Of a DNA stretch of 64,000 nucleotides, positions 18,837-27,350 are shown piece after piece. The stretch comes from DATFDN01 sp963756545. Lineage in GTDB: Bacteria; Pseudomonadota; Alphaproteobacteria; Acetobacterales; Acetobacteraceae. The notes under the pieces were generated by a model. It did no database searches and was not told the origin of the DNA. It was given only the letters and a program-made list of their open reading frames with translations. A program made the position numbers and the translations under genes. Location: positions 124,001 through 188,000 of the forward strand of contig CAVWNY010000002.1 of the NCBI GenBank assembly GCA_963756545.1. The letters are read 5' to 3'. Numbering within the stretch: the first letter of the stretch is position 1; each line of letters starts with the position of its first letter.

Positions 18837-19961
18837 TCACACCGCCCCCCAAACCTCCCGCGCCACCTCCACGCACAGCCGCAGCTTCGCCCACTGCGCC
18901 TCCTCGGTCAGGAGATTTCCCTCCTCGGTGCTCGCGAAGCCGCACTGTGGGGACAAGGCCAACTGCTCCAGCGGCAGGTACTTCGCCGCGGCGTCGATCC
19001 GGCGCTTCAGTTCGTCCTTGCTCTCCAGCGCGCCGGTCTTGCTGGTCACCAGCCCCAGCACGACCATCTTCTTGCCGCGCGGCACGAAGCGCAGTGGCTC
19101 GAAGCCGCCGGCGCGGTCGGTGTCGTATTCCATGAAGTAGGCGTCCGCCTCGATGCGGTTGAACAGCGCCTCGGCCACCGGCTCGTAACCGCCCGCCGCG
19201 ACCCAGGTGGAGCGGAAATTGCCGCGGCAGAGATGCATCGAGACCGTCATCTCCGCCGGGCGGCCGGCGATCGCGCGGTTGATCAGGTCGGCGTAAAGGC
19301 CGAGCAGGCCCTCGACATGCTCGCCCCGCGCCTTCAGCCCCTCCACCTGGGCGGGGTCGCACAGATAGGCGATGTAAACCTCGTCGAGTTGCAGGTACCG
19401 GCAGCCCGCCTCGGCGAAGGCCCCGATCGCGCCGCGATACGCCTCGCCCAGATCGGCGAAGAACGGCTCCAGCTCGGGATAGGCAGTCCGGTCGATCGCG
19501 CCGCGCCCGCCCCGGAAATGCACCACGGACGGCGAGGGGATGGTCTGCTTCGGCATCGCGGTATGCACATGCCCGGCCAAATAGCGGAAATCGTCCACCA
19601 TGACCGGCTTGCGGTAGGCGATCGGGCCGGTCACCCGCAGCGCGTGCGGCAGGACGGCGCCCTTGAACTGGATCTTCTGCTCCGGCTCGTAGATCTCCAC
19701 GCCGTCCAGGCCCGAAACAAAGTCGTAGTGCCAGTACGCGCGCCGGTACTCGCCGTCGCTCGCCGCGCGAAGGCCGATCTCCTCCTGCCGGGCGATTGCG
19801 CGCTGGATGCAGCGATCCTCGATCGCCCGCAGATCCTCGGCGGGCAGGCTCCCGGCTTTGTGCGCCGCGCGTGCCTCCGCGAGTTCCTTCGGGCGCAGCA
19901 GGCTGCCGACGTGGTCCGCGCGGAAGGGCGGGCGCTGGCGGGCCGGGACGGGATCGGACAT
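18837..19961 (-). CDS. Cobalamin-independent methionine synthase-like (MetE C-terminal domain) protein
   Basis: The 374-residue protein is a stand-alone version of the catalytic domain of MetE. The N-terminus RADHVGSLLRPKELAEARAA is typical. Zinc ligands are visible: H and C in SMHLCRGNF (about 243 and 245), E in FMEYD (about 278) and C in SPQCGFAS (about 340). YLQLDEVYIAYL and TEEGNLLTEEAQWAKL are other family blocks. It lacks the N-terminal domain of full MetE that binds folate, so it may use another methyl donor, as proposed for archaeal and core-MetE forms. A GGAGG ribosome-binding site precedes the ATG by seven bases. It is divergent from hpnN. Confidence 0.9.
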   Translation of the reverse strand: MSDPVPARQRPPFRADHVGSLLRPKELAEARAAHKAGSLPAEDLRAIEDRCIQRAIARQEEIGLRAASDGEYRRAYWHYDFVSGLDGVEIYEPEQKIQFKGAVLPHALRVTGPIAYRKPVMVDDFRYLAGHVHTAMPKQTIPSPSVVHFRGGRGAIDRTAYPELEPFFADLGEAYRGAIGAFAEAGCRYLQLDEVYIAYLCDPAQVEGLKARGEHVEGLLGLYADLINRAIAGRPAEMTVSMHLCRGNFRSTWVAAGGYEPVAEALFNRIEADAYFMEYDTDRAGGFEPLRFVPRGKKMVVLGLVTSKTGALESKDELKRRIDAAAKYLPLEQLALSPQCGFASTEEGNLLTEEAQWAKLRLCVEVAREVWGAV

Positions 19962-20083
19962 GGGCAGACCTCCAAGAAAGAGATGGCAGCTTGGCCCCGG
20001 CCGCTCACGGAGCAAAGAGCCTCCGCGCGCCGGGGCCGGGGGCGATGGACCGAGCGGCCCGGAGGCACTAAGACCCACGCCGC

Positions 20084-22681
20084 ATGTCGCTCCGAAGTCT
20101 GCTCGTGCGCGTGGTGGACGAATGCCGCCGCCGCGCCGTCCTCGTCGTTGCCGCCGGCTTCGTGGCGGCGTTGCTGTCCTGCCTTTACGCGGCCGGGCAC
20201 CTCGGGGTCAGCACCGATACCGACAAGATGTTCTCCAACAGCCTGACCTGGCGCCAGGCGGAGCAGCAATACGCGCGCGACTTTCCCCAGTTCAGCGACC
20301 TGCTCGTCGTCGTGATCGACGCCCAGGAACAAGAGGAGGCGCAGGCCGTCGCGACCGCGCTGGCCGCCAAGCTCTCGGCCGACAAGGCGAATTTCCGGAC
20401 GGTCACGCGCCCGGACGCCTCTCCCTTCTTCGCCAAGGAGGGGCTGCTCTATCTCGATCCCAAGCAGCTCACCGAGCTGACGAATCATCTCATCGCCGCG
20501 CAGCCCTTCCTGGGCCAGCTCGTGGCTGATCCCAGCGCGCGCGGGCTGTTCTCCGCGCTGGCGCTGCTCGGCATGGGCGCCGCGCGCGGCCAGGCCGATC
20601 TCACGCCCTATGACCCCGTGCTGCGCGGTTTCGCGCGGACGATCCAGAGTGCCCTGGAAGGGCACCCGAAGCCGCTGTCGTGGCAGAAACTGCTGGGCGG
20701 CGGGGTGTCCAGCCTGGCTGGCAAGTATGTGTTCGTGCTGACCCAGCCCAAGCTCGACTTCGGCGCGCTGGAGCCGGGCGGTACCGCCGTCGCCGCTATC
20801 CAACGCGCGGCCGCCGGGTTGCCCTTTGTTCAATCCGGCGCGGCCCGGGTGCGGATCACCGGCTCGGTCGCGCTGGCCGATGAGGAGTTCGCGTCGGTCG
20901 CAGAGGGGGCGCTCTGGGGCCTGCTCGGGAGTGTCGTGCTGATCACGCTCTGGCTGTTCCTCGCGGTCACGACATGGCGGCTGATGGTGCCGATCCTGCT
21001 GACGCTGGCGCTCGGCCTGTCGCTCACCTTGCTGTTCGCCGCCGCCGCCGTTGGCACGCTCAACCTCGTCTCTGTCGGCTTCGGGGTGCTGTTCGTCGGC
21101 ATCGCAGTCGATTTCGCCATTCAGTTCGCCGTGCGCTACCGCGAGCGTCGCCACGAGATCGACGATCTGCCGGATGCGCTGCGCCGTACCGCGGCGCGGA
21201 CCGGGGTGCAGATCCTGATCGCCTCCTTCGCGACCGCGGCTGGGTTCCTGGCGTTCGTGCCGACGAATTTCGTGGGCGTGGCCGAGCTTGGGTTGATTGC
21301 CGGCGTCGGTATGCTGATCGCCTTTCTGTGCACGATGACTTTCCTGCCGGCGGCGATCACGCTGTTTCGCCCGCCGGGAGAGGCCGCCGAGGTCGGCTTC
21401 CGCTGGGCTGCCCGACTGGACGAGGTCGTGACGGTTCGCCGCAAGCCGATCCTGTTCGCCTTCGTCGGCGCAGGGATCGCGGCGATGGTTCTGTCGCCGC
21501 ATCTCGCCTTCGATTCCAACCCGCTGCACACGAAGAACCCCAACACCGAGGCGATGCGGACCCTGCAAGACCTGATCGCGTCGCCGGTGACGAACCCCTA
21601 CACCATCGATGTGATGGAATCGTCGGTGGCGGCCGTCGCGCCGGTCGCGGCGAAGCTGCGCGCGCTCCCGAGCGTGCTCAGCGTCCGCTCGATCGACAGC
21701 TTCATCCCGACCGACCAGGAGCAGAAGCTTGCGATCCTGGCGGATGCGCGGCAGATCCTGGAGCCGACGCTCTCCGCCCCGGCGGCGGGCGCGCCGGCGA
21801 CGCCAGCCGACATCCGCATGGCCGCGAAGGCCGCCCTCAACCAGATCGAGCCGGCGTTGAGCCACCTGCCGCAGACCTCGGCGCTGGTCCCCCTCGCGCA
21901 AGCGCTGCGCGGGCTGACAACGGCGCCCGACGCCGTGCTGACCGCCGTCAACGAGGCGTTGACCCGATTTCTTCCGAGCGAGCTTACCCAGCTTAGCCTA
22001 TCGCTCAGCGCCGAGCCCGTGACCCTGGCCTCGGTGCCCGATAGCGTGAAGCGCGATTGGCTGCTGCCCGACGGGCGGGCTCGGGTCGAGGTCACGCCGA
22101 AGCTGATCTCGGACAAGACCGGCAGCCAGTTGAACGCCTTCGTCGATCAGGTGCGCGCGGTGGCGCCCGACGCTGGTGGGCCGGCGGTGACGATCCGGGA
22201 GACCAGCATCACCATCATGACCGCGTTCCGCGATGCCGCCGCCTACGCGCTGGCGGCGATCGCGCTGATCCTGCTGGTCGCGCTGCGAACCCTGCGCGAC
22301 GCCGCGCTGGTGATGGCGCCGCTGCTCATGTCGGGGCTGCTGACGCTGCTGTTCATCGTGCTGCTGCCGCTGCCGCTGAACTACGCCAACATCATCGCCC
22401 TGCCGCTGCTGTTGGGAGTGGGCGTCTCGTTCAACATTTACTTTGTGATGAACTGGCGCGACGGGCGGCGCGCAGTGCTCGCCTCGCCCACCGCGCGCGC
22501 CATTCTGTTCTCGGCGCTGACCACCTCCACGGCTTTCGGCTCGCTCGCGCTGTCCCACCATCCCGGCACGGCGAGCATGGGCGACCTGCTGTTGATCAGC
22601 CTGCTTTGCACGCTCCTGAGCACCCTGTTGTTCATACCCGCGCTGCTGGCGAGCCTGCGTCCGCCCTCGCCGAAGCCATAG
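20084..22681 (+). CDS. hpnN: Hopanoid transporter HpnN (MMPL/RND family)
   Basis: This 865-residue RND-type protein has the two-fold layout of the MMPL group: a helix near residue 20, a large periplasmic domain (about 45-260), helices 2-6 (about 270-430, including VGFGVLFVGIAVDFAIQFAV), a second periplasmic domain (about 465-720) and helices 8-12 (ending LLLISLLCTLLSTLLFIPAL). HpnN moves hopanoids from the inner to the outer membrane in alphaproteobacteria. N-terminal STDTDKMFSNSLTWRQ and FPQFSDLLVVVIDA are characteristic of the group. No other hpn gene is in this window. The last 50 bases overlap the convergent OpgC-like gene. Confidence 0.9.
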   Translation: MSLRSLLVRVVDECRRRAVLVVAAGFVAALLSCLYAAGHLGVSTDTDKMFSNSLTWRQAEQQYARDFPQFSDLLVVVIDAQEQEEAQAVATALAAKLSADKANFRTVTRPDASPFFAKEGLLYLDPKQLTELTNHLIAAQPFLGQLVADPSARGLFSALALLGMGAARGQADLTPYDPVLRGFARTIQSALEGHPKPLSWQKLLGGGVSSLAGKYVFVLTQPKLDFGALEPGGTAVAAIQRAAAGLPFVQSGAARVRITGSVALADEEFASVAEGALWGLLGSVVLITLWLFLAVTTWRLMVPILLTLALGLSLTLLFAAAAVGTLNLVSVGFGVLFVGIAVDFAIQFAVRYRERRHEIDDLPDALRRTAARTGVQILIASFATAAGFLAFVPTNFVGVAELGLIAGVGMLIAFLCTMTFLPAAITLFRPPGEAAEVGFRWAARLDEVVTVRRKPILFAFVGAGIAAMVLSPHLAFDSNPLHTKNPNTEAMRTLQDLIASPVTNPYTIDVMESSVAAVAPVAAKLRALPSVLSVRSIDSFIPTDQEQKLAILADARQILEPTLSAPAAGAPATPADIRMAAKAALNQIEPALSHLPQTSALVPLAQALRGLTTAPDAVLTAVNEALTRFLPSELTQLSLSLSAEPVTLASVPDSVKRDWLLPDGRARVEVTPKLISDKTGSQLNAFVDQVRAVAPDAGGPAVTIRETSITIMTAFRDAAAYALAAIALILLVALRTLRDAALVMAPLLMSGLLTLLFIVLLPLPLNYANIIALPLLLGVGVSFNIYFVMNWRDGRRAVLASPTARAILFSALTTSTAFGSLALSHHPGTASMGDLLLISLLCTLLSTLLFIPALLASLRPPSPKP

Positions 22682-24611
22682 GGGGAGCCGTTAGTTGCTC
22701 GGGTACTCCCGCTCGCACGCCGGACAGCACGAAATCGGCCAATGCGCGACCCACGCAAGCGTGCACGAGCGCGACCGTCACGGGACGCTTCGCCGGCGCG
22801 GTGGATTCCACGTCCAGCCCGCCGCGCTCAGTCCAGGTCCGCATGAGGGAGTACCGAGGAAACAGCACCACGCCGGGGAGCGCGGTGGTGCGGTCCAGCG
22901 CCAGCTCATAGGGGGCCAGGTCCACATTGGCGCTGAGGAAGCGACTGAACTGGGGGTCCACCAGCACGAGGTTGGCGCCGGCGGCGGCGACCATCCCCGC
23001 CCCTTGCTCCAGGGCGGCTGCCAGTTCCTCCGGCGGCAGACCGCGCACCGCATCGACCGTCCCGGTCTGCCATATCACCAGCGCGTAGCGGCGCTGGGCC
23101 AGCGCGGAGGAGAGCAGGCCGACCATCTCGGCCCCGGTCAGCCCCCGTTTGCCGCGCACATCCAGCCGCAACTCGGCGTGCGGCAGGGCGGCCCGCAGCA
23201 CCTCGACCATTATGTGCGGGTAGGATTCCCCGCTCTCGGCCGTGCTGGCCGATCCGAGCGCCAGGATATTGACCGGGCCGCCGATCCGCAGCGCGTGCGC
23301 GAAAGCGTTGAGGTGTTCGGGCGCGGCGGCAAGCTCCGGGACCGCGGGGCAGATGTCGGGCGGTGCGGCCGTTGCGGCACCGGGCCGCAAGATTGCGAAG
23401 GCGAGCGCCAGGCCCAATACGGGCCACCCGGGCCGCATCTCGGGGCGAGGCGCGGCGGGTGGGCGGAGGGCAGGGCCAGGGGCCGCCCCAAGTGCCGGAA
23501 CGGGAGCATTCCGCGCGTTCCGGCCATGCGCGCCGTACCAGGCGGCGACCAGGGCGACGGTCGCCATGGCGGCAAGTCCGCCCGCGTTCACCAGGATCTG
23601 CATCAGCGGGCCGCCCCGCCACTCCAGCGCCATACGCCCGAAAAAGCCGATGAAGATGCCCCAGCAGAACACCGGCAACGAGTGCTGGCCCATGATCACG
23701 AGAGGCGCCGCCACTCGCCAGCGCAGCCAGGCCGCATCGGTCCGCACCAGCCGAACGACGCACCAGAGCAGCGCCGCGATCGAGGCCACGCGCAGCGGAT
23801 CGAGCGTGGTCTTGTCGATCCACAGCAGCGCGTGGACCACCGGCAGGGGAAGCAGGAAGCCGATCGAAGCGTGGGGCCAGACGAGATAGATCACCGCGAC
23901 ACCGAACGCGAGCACGAGGCCGGCTGCCACGTCCAGGATGCGTGCCGGGATCGGGATCCGGACCGGATGGCAGGCCAGGAGCGCGCCGCCCACGAACAGG
24001 AGTTGCCAGGCGAACGGGTCGAAGAACCACCCGCCTCCCGTCCAGGAGCCCAGGTTCAGACCGCCGACACGCGCGGCGACGTAGAGCGCGACCGAGGCTC
24101 CGGCCAGCAAGCGCGGGAACCGCAGCAGCGGCAGCGCCGGCACGAACAACAGCAGCAGCACGACATAGAGCGGCAGGATGTTGAGCAGGCTGGGCTGGTA
24201 GCGCAGGGTGAGCGCCTCCACCAGGGCCTGATAGGGCTGATGAGCCAGCACATCGAGGTTGCTCTCGTCGAGGTAGTTGGCGCGAGCGAGCGCGACGGCC
24301 GAGAAGCCGACCTGAGCGGAGAACACCACGAACAGGAAGATGTGGGCGACGTAGAGGGTCCAGGCGCGTTGCACGACCGCCGCCGCGGCCTGCAACGTGC
24401 CGGACCGGCGCAATGTTCCGCCGTAGGCGAGACCCGCGCCGTAGCCGGCCAGCAGCACGAACACCTCGGTGGCGTCGCAGAGCGCCCAGTTGCGCAGGCT
24501 CCACGCGCCGAGCACGTCGCCGGGGATATGGTCGGTGTAGATCCACCACAGCGCGAGGCCGCGAAAGAAATCCACCCGCAGATCGCGATTGCCGCCGCGA
24601 ATCAGGCTCAT
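22632..24611 (-). CDS. OpgC-like acyltransferase fused to an SGNH-like C-terminal domain
   Basis: The 659-residue protein begins RDLRVDFFRGLALWWIYTDH, the start of OpgC-type membrane acyltransferases (succinyl transfer to osmoregulated glucans). About ten hydrophobic segments run to residue 370. A proline/alanine-rich linker and another helix (about 400-420) then lead to a soluble domain (about 430-640) with ILALGSASTAESGES (a GxSxT nucleophile-like block), VIWQTGTVDAV, ANLVLVDPQFSRF and LVHACVGRALADF near the end, the arrangement of SGNH/GDSL hydrolases. Helix number and linker suggest that domain is periplasmic. An acyltransferase and an esterase on one chain could load and remove acyl groups on a glycan. 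A GAGGAG site precedes the ATG. Catalytic residues of the SGNH part are not certain. Confidence 0.8.
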   Translation of the reverse strand: MSLIRGGNRDLRVDFFRGLALWWIYTDHIPGDVLGAWSLRNWALCDATEVFVLLAGYGAGLAYGGTLRRSGTLQAAAAVVQRAWTLYVAHIFLFVVFSAQVGFSAVALARANYLDESNLDVLAHQPYQALVEALTLRYQPSLLNILPLYVVLLLLFVPALPLLRFPRLLAGASVALYVAARVGGLNLGSWTGGGWFFDPFAWQLLFVGGALLACHPVRIPIPARILDVAAGLVLAFGVAVIYLVWPHASIGFLLPLPVVHALLWIDKTTLDPLRVASIAALLWCVVRLVRTDAAWLRWRVAAPLVIMGQHSLPVFCWGIFIGFFGRMALEWRGGPLMQILVNAGGLAAMATVALVAAWYGAHGRNARNAPVPALGAAPGPALRPPAAPRPEMRPGWPVLGLALAFAILRPGAATAAPPDICPAVPELAAAPEHLNAFAHALRIGGPVNILALGSASTAESGESYPHIMVEVLRAALPHAELRLDVRGKRGLTGAEMVGLLSSALAQRRYALVIWQTGTVDAVRGLPPEELAAALEQGAGMVAAAGANLVLVDPQFSRFLSANVDLAPYELALDRTTALPGVVLFPRYSLMRTWTERGGLDVESTAPAKRPVTVALVHACVGRALADFVLSGVRAGVPEQLTAPPMASARADAGSPAARV

Positions 24612-24640
24612 GGGGCACTCCTCGGGGGCGCTGTATCACA

Positions 24641-25399
24641 TCAGAGCAGGATTTTGGCGATCTCCTCGACATCGGAGGCGGCCACCGTGTTGGGATGGCG
24701 GGTCAGCAACAGGGCCTGCCGGCGGATCGCCTCGCGCACGCGCTCGTCGCGACGAATGACGCCGGCGAGCGGCGGAGCCGTGCCCAGGAAGGCGTGGCAG
24801 GCCCGCTGAAGCGTGGCGTGCGTCCGCTCCCCGCCGGCACGCGAGGCGGCCTGGTTCACGACCACGCGCGCATCCCCGCCGGGCCGGTCGGCGGCGTGCA
24901 GCTTCAGCACGGCATAGGCGTCGGTCAGGCTGGTCGGTTCCTCAGTGGCGACCACCAGCAGCAGGTCGGCGAGGGCGGCCATCCGGCGCACGCCGCGTTC
25001 CAGCCCTGCGCCGAGGTCGAGCAGGACCACGTCGAAGCGCGCCGCCGCCTCGCGAAGTGCGACGAGCCCGCGTTCCAGCGTCGCCGGGTCGAGCGCGGCG
25101 AGCGCACCGGAGCCCGATCGGCCGGGCAGGATGTCGAATCCGCCCGGCTCGTGGTGCAGCACGCAGTCGGCCAGCGTGGCCTGTCCGGCCAGCACGGCCG
25201 ACAGATCACGCGCCGGCGTCAGGCCGAGCTGGATGTCGACGTTGGCCAGTCCGAGATCGCCGTCGAACAGGAGCACGCGCCGTCCGCCCCGGGCCAGCGC
25301 GTGCGAGAGGGTGATGGCGAGCCAGGTCTTGCCGACGCCCCCCTTGCCCGAGGCGATGGCGATCAGGTAGCCGGCGGGGTGCGATCTTGCGGCGGTCAT
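24641..25399 (-). CDS. flhG: FlhG/FleN-like MinD-family ATPase
   Basis: The 252-residue ParA/MinD-type ATPase has a deviant Walker A, IAIASGKGGVGKTWLAITLS (about 13-32), the DGDLGLANVDIQLGLTP segment characteristic of FlhG/FleN, and VVLLDLGAGLERGVRRMA as Walker B region. A short amphipathic C-terminus (SDVEEIAKILL) may help membrane contact. FlhG limits flagellar number and works with FlhF. The gene overlaps flhF by four bases (ATGA). No other flagellar gene is in the window, so a role in placing another polar structure is possible. Confidence 0.85.
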   Translation of the reverse strand: MTAARSHPAGYLIAIASGKGGVGKTWLAITLSHALARGGRRVLLFDGDLGLANVDIQLGLTPARDLSAVLAGQATLADCVLHHEPGGFDILPGRSGSGALAALDPATLERGLVALREAAARFDVVLLDLGAGLERGVRRMAALADLLLVVATEEPTSLTDAYAVLKLHAADRPGGDARVVVNQAASRAGGERTHATLQRACHAFLGTAPPLAGVIRRDERVREAIRRQALLLTRHPNTVAASDVEEIAKILL

Positions 25400-26292
25400 G
25401 GGCTGGGTTCCGATGTGCGCTGCGCGGCCTCAGTCAGCCGGTGGGCAAGAAGCTTGGGCGTGAGAGGGGCCAGTCCGTCGGCCGCGCCCGGCCCGATCCC
25501 GGCCTCGGCGAGCGCGAGCCGGCCTGCCTGCGCGGCCGACAGCACGCCGCCCAGCCGGCGCGCCTGGTCGAGCCGGGTGGCGATCAGGTGCGTTGCCCCC
25601 GCCTCGGCGAAGGCGCCGGCAAGCTCGGCCGCCTCGATCGGGTGCAGCCCCCCCGGCAGCACCAGCGCGACGGCCGCCCCTCCGGTGGCGGCGAGCACGG
25701 CGATCTCATCGCGCTGCGCGGGGTCGAACGGGTCGATTCCGGGTGCATCCACCAACGTCGGGGCGCCGGGCTGGCGGCGGGCCAGCGCGCGGCCAAGCGT
25801 GACCGGGTGATTAGCCACGACGAGCTCGATCCCCAGCAGTCGCGTGAAGGCGGCGAGCTGCTCCACCGCACCCGCGCGCTGTCCGTCCGCGGTGATGATC
25901 AGCGGCTTGACGCCGGCCATGACAAGGCGGGTGGCGAGCCGCGCGACGGTGAGCGTCTTGCCCGCGCCCGGCGGTCCGGCGAGCAGCACGGGGCGGCTTT
26001 CCCGGTCGAGCGGCAGGGGCGCGAAGGCGAGCGCGGCGGCGAGCGCCGCCTCCAGCGATCCGCGCTCCAGCGCGGCGCGCAATGGGGTCGGAACATCGTG
26101 ATACGCAAGCAGCCGTTCCCGTGCCGGATCGGGGGCGGCGAGCGGCGGCGGCGGCGGCTCCAGCGCCGCGGTGACCTCCACGCCATCGGCGACGCGCCGC
26201 GTCGCGAGGATCAGCGCGTCCGGACCCAGTTCGGCCCGCACGCGCGCCATCGCCTCCGCCATGCTGGCAGCGAGGTACAGCTTGAGCCGCAT
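25396..26292 (-). CDS. flhF: FlhF-like SRP-type GTPase
   Basis: The protein begins MRLKLYLAASMAEAMARVRA followed by ELGPDALILATRRVADGVEV, the standard N-terminal domain of FlhF. The NG GTPase domain has a P-loop GPPGAGKTLTVARLATRL at about 105-122, the strand PLIITADGQRAGAVEQLAAF, a DxxG-type LVDAPGIDPFD and ATRLDQARRLGGVLSAAQ, close to the TKLD box. At 298 residues it is shorter than typical FlhF (over 380), mostly because the middle B domain is reduced to a short helical linker. It marks the pole for flagellar assembly in other bacteria. It is the first gene of a two-gene unit with flhG. Confidence 0.82.
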   Translation of the reverse strand: MRLKLYLAASMAEAMARVRAELGPDALILATRRVADGVEVTAALEPPPPPLAAPDPARERLLAYHDVPTPLRAALERGSLEAALAAALAFAPLPLDRESRPVLLAGPPGAGKTLTVARLATRLVMAGVKPLIITADGQRAGAVEQLAAFTRLLGIELVVANHPVTLGRALARRQPGAPTLVDAPGIDPFDPAQRDEIAVLAATGGAAVALVLPGGLHPIEAAELAGAFAEAGATHLIATRLDQARRLGGVLSAAQAGRLALAEAGIGPGAADGLAPLTPKLLAHRLTEAAQRTSEPSP

Positions 26293-26580
26293 GAACAGAG
26301 GCTAGCGCGCAGGGGTTGAGGCATTATGAACGCGGGGGGCCGTGCTGCAGACCGGGCGAGGGCGCGCTTCGGATTGTCCTGCCCGGCGCAATCGTCCCGG
26401 CGCTGCTGATCCATGACACGGCGATCAAGCGGGCCGTGCTGGAGCAGGTCTCGACATAGCGCAGCGCTTCGGCCGTCTTCCTGAGGGCACCATCCGGTTA
26501 ACCGGACGGTGACCGTTTCTCCCGCATAACAGCGTGCGACGGCCGTCCAGGGGGCGGCCCTCAGCCAGAAGGGCGCGCGC
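26293..26580. other. Divergent intergenic region between flhF and the sugar transferase gene
   Basis: This 288-base stretch must hold the promoters for flhF (minus) and the exopolysaccharide operon (plus). A short imperfect inverted repeat, CCGGTTAACCGG, occurs around 26492-26503. No convincing gene is seen. Confidence 0.45.
26492..26503. promoter_or_regulatory. Palindrome CCGGTTAACCGG upstream of the exopolysaccharide operon
   Basis: A perfect 12-base palindrome lies about 78 bases before the sugar-transferase start, in the divergent intergenic region. It could be a transcription-factor site, but no consensus is recognised and chance occurrence is possible in GC-rich DNA. Confidence 0.35.
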
Positions 26581-27342
26581 ATGGGCCAGACGGGCGAACA
26601 CGTGATGGAGCGGTCGGCGTTGGCGGACATACCGCCGGCCCCGGCCCGCGCGCAGTGGCACGGTCGGCCGCAATGGCGCCAAGCGCCGCCAGCGCCGATC
26701 CCGCAAGCCTGCTGGCTGGCGAACCCGGTGCTTGGCGGCTGGAGAGGGATGGTGAAGCGGGGGGAGGATGTCGCGGTGGCCTTGGTCGCCCTCACCCTGC
26801 TTGGGCCGATGATGCTGCTGATCGCGCTGTGGATACGGCTCGACAGCCCCGGCCCCGTGCTGTTCCGGCAACGCCGCGTCGGTCTCGCGGGGCGGCAGTT
26901 TCAGACGCTCAAGTTCCGCACCATGCACCAGCAGGCCGGCGAGCAGACCGGCTGCCGGCAGGCCACGCTCCGGGATGCGCGGGTTACGGGCGTGGGAAGC
27001 TTTCTGAGATGCGCGTCCTTCGACGAATTGCCACAGCTTTTCAATGTCTTACGCGGCGATATGTCGCTGGTCGGGCCGCGTCCGCACGCGCCCGGGACCT
27101 GCGCCGCCGGCCGTCCCTTCGAGACGGTCGTGCCGTTCTATCCCGCCCGGCACCGCGTGCGACCCGGGATGACCGGGCTTGCGCAGGTGCGCGGCTGGCG
27201 CGGTGAAACGGACACCGAGGAGAAGATCGTCCGGCGCGTGCAGTGCGACCTTGAATACATTGGCCGCTGGACGGTCTGGCTCGACCTCTCCCTGCTCCTT
27301 CGCACGCTGGGTGCGATGCTCAGCATGACGAACGCCTACTGA
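26581..27342 (+). CDS. Undecaprenyl-phosphate sugar phosphotransferase (bacterial sugar transferase)
   Basis: The enzyme starts a lipid-linked oligosaccharide by moving a sugar phosphate onto undecaprenyl phosphate at the inner membrane. The 253-residue protein has a short N-terminal tail, one hydrophobic segment (about 62-84, VAVALVALTLLGPMMLLIAL), then the catalytic domain with LKFRTMHQQAG, SFDELPQLFNVLRGDMSLVG (the conserved DE pair) and PGMTGLAQVRGW. It lacks the multi-helix N-terminal half of WcaJ/ExoY-long forms. A second ATG nine codons in (MERSALADIP) is an alternative start. The glycosyltransferase gene follows eight bases after the stop. Confidence 0.9.
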   Translation: MGQTGEHVMERSALADIPPAPARAQWHGRPQWRQAPPAPIPQACWLANPVLGGWRGMVKRGEDVAVALVALTLLGPMMLLIALWIRLDSPGPVLFRQRRVGLAGRQFQTLKFRTMHQQAGEQTGCRQATLRDARVTGVGSFLRCASFDELPQLFNVLRGDMSLVGPRPHAPGTCAAGRPFETVVPFYPARHRVRPGMTGLAQVRGWRGETDTEEKIVRRVQCDLEYIGRWTVWLDLSLLLRTLGAMLSMTNAY

Positions 27343-27350
27343 GACCGCTG

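Noticed and set aside
19962..21901. Minus-strand open frame opposite hpnN, over 600 codons
   Set aside because: Low-complexity R/Q/E-rich translation with no domain; hpnN on the plus strand is unambiguous.
22695..24809. Plus-strand open frame of 704 codons opposite the OpgC-like gene
   Set aside because: It mirrors the membrane protein and has no domain or ribosome-binding site.
26341..26459. Short ORF reading LPGAIVPALLIHDTAIKRAV between flhF and the sugar transferase
   Set aside because: No suitable start codon in frame and no recognised family; probably chance.
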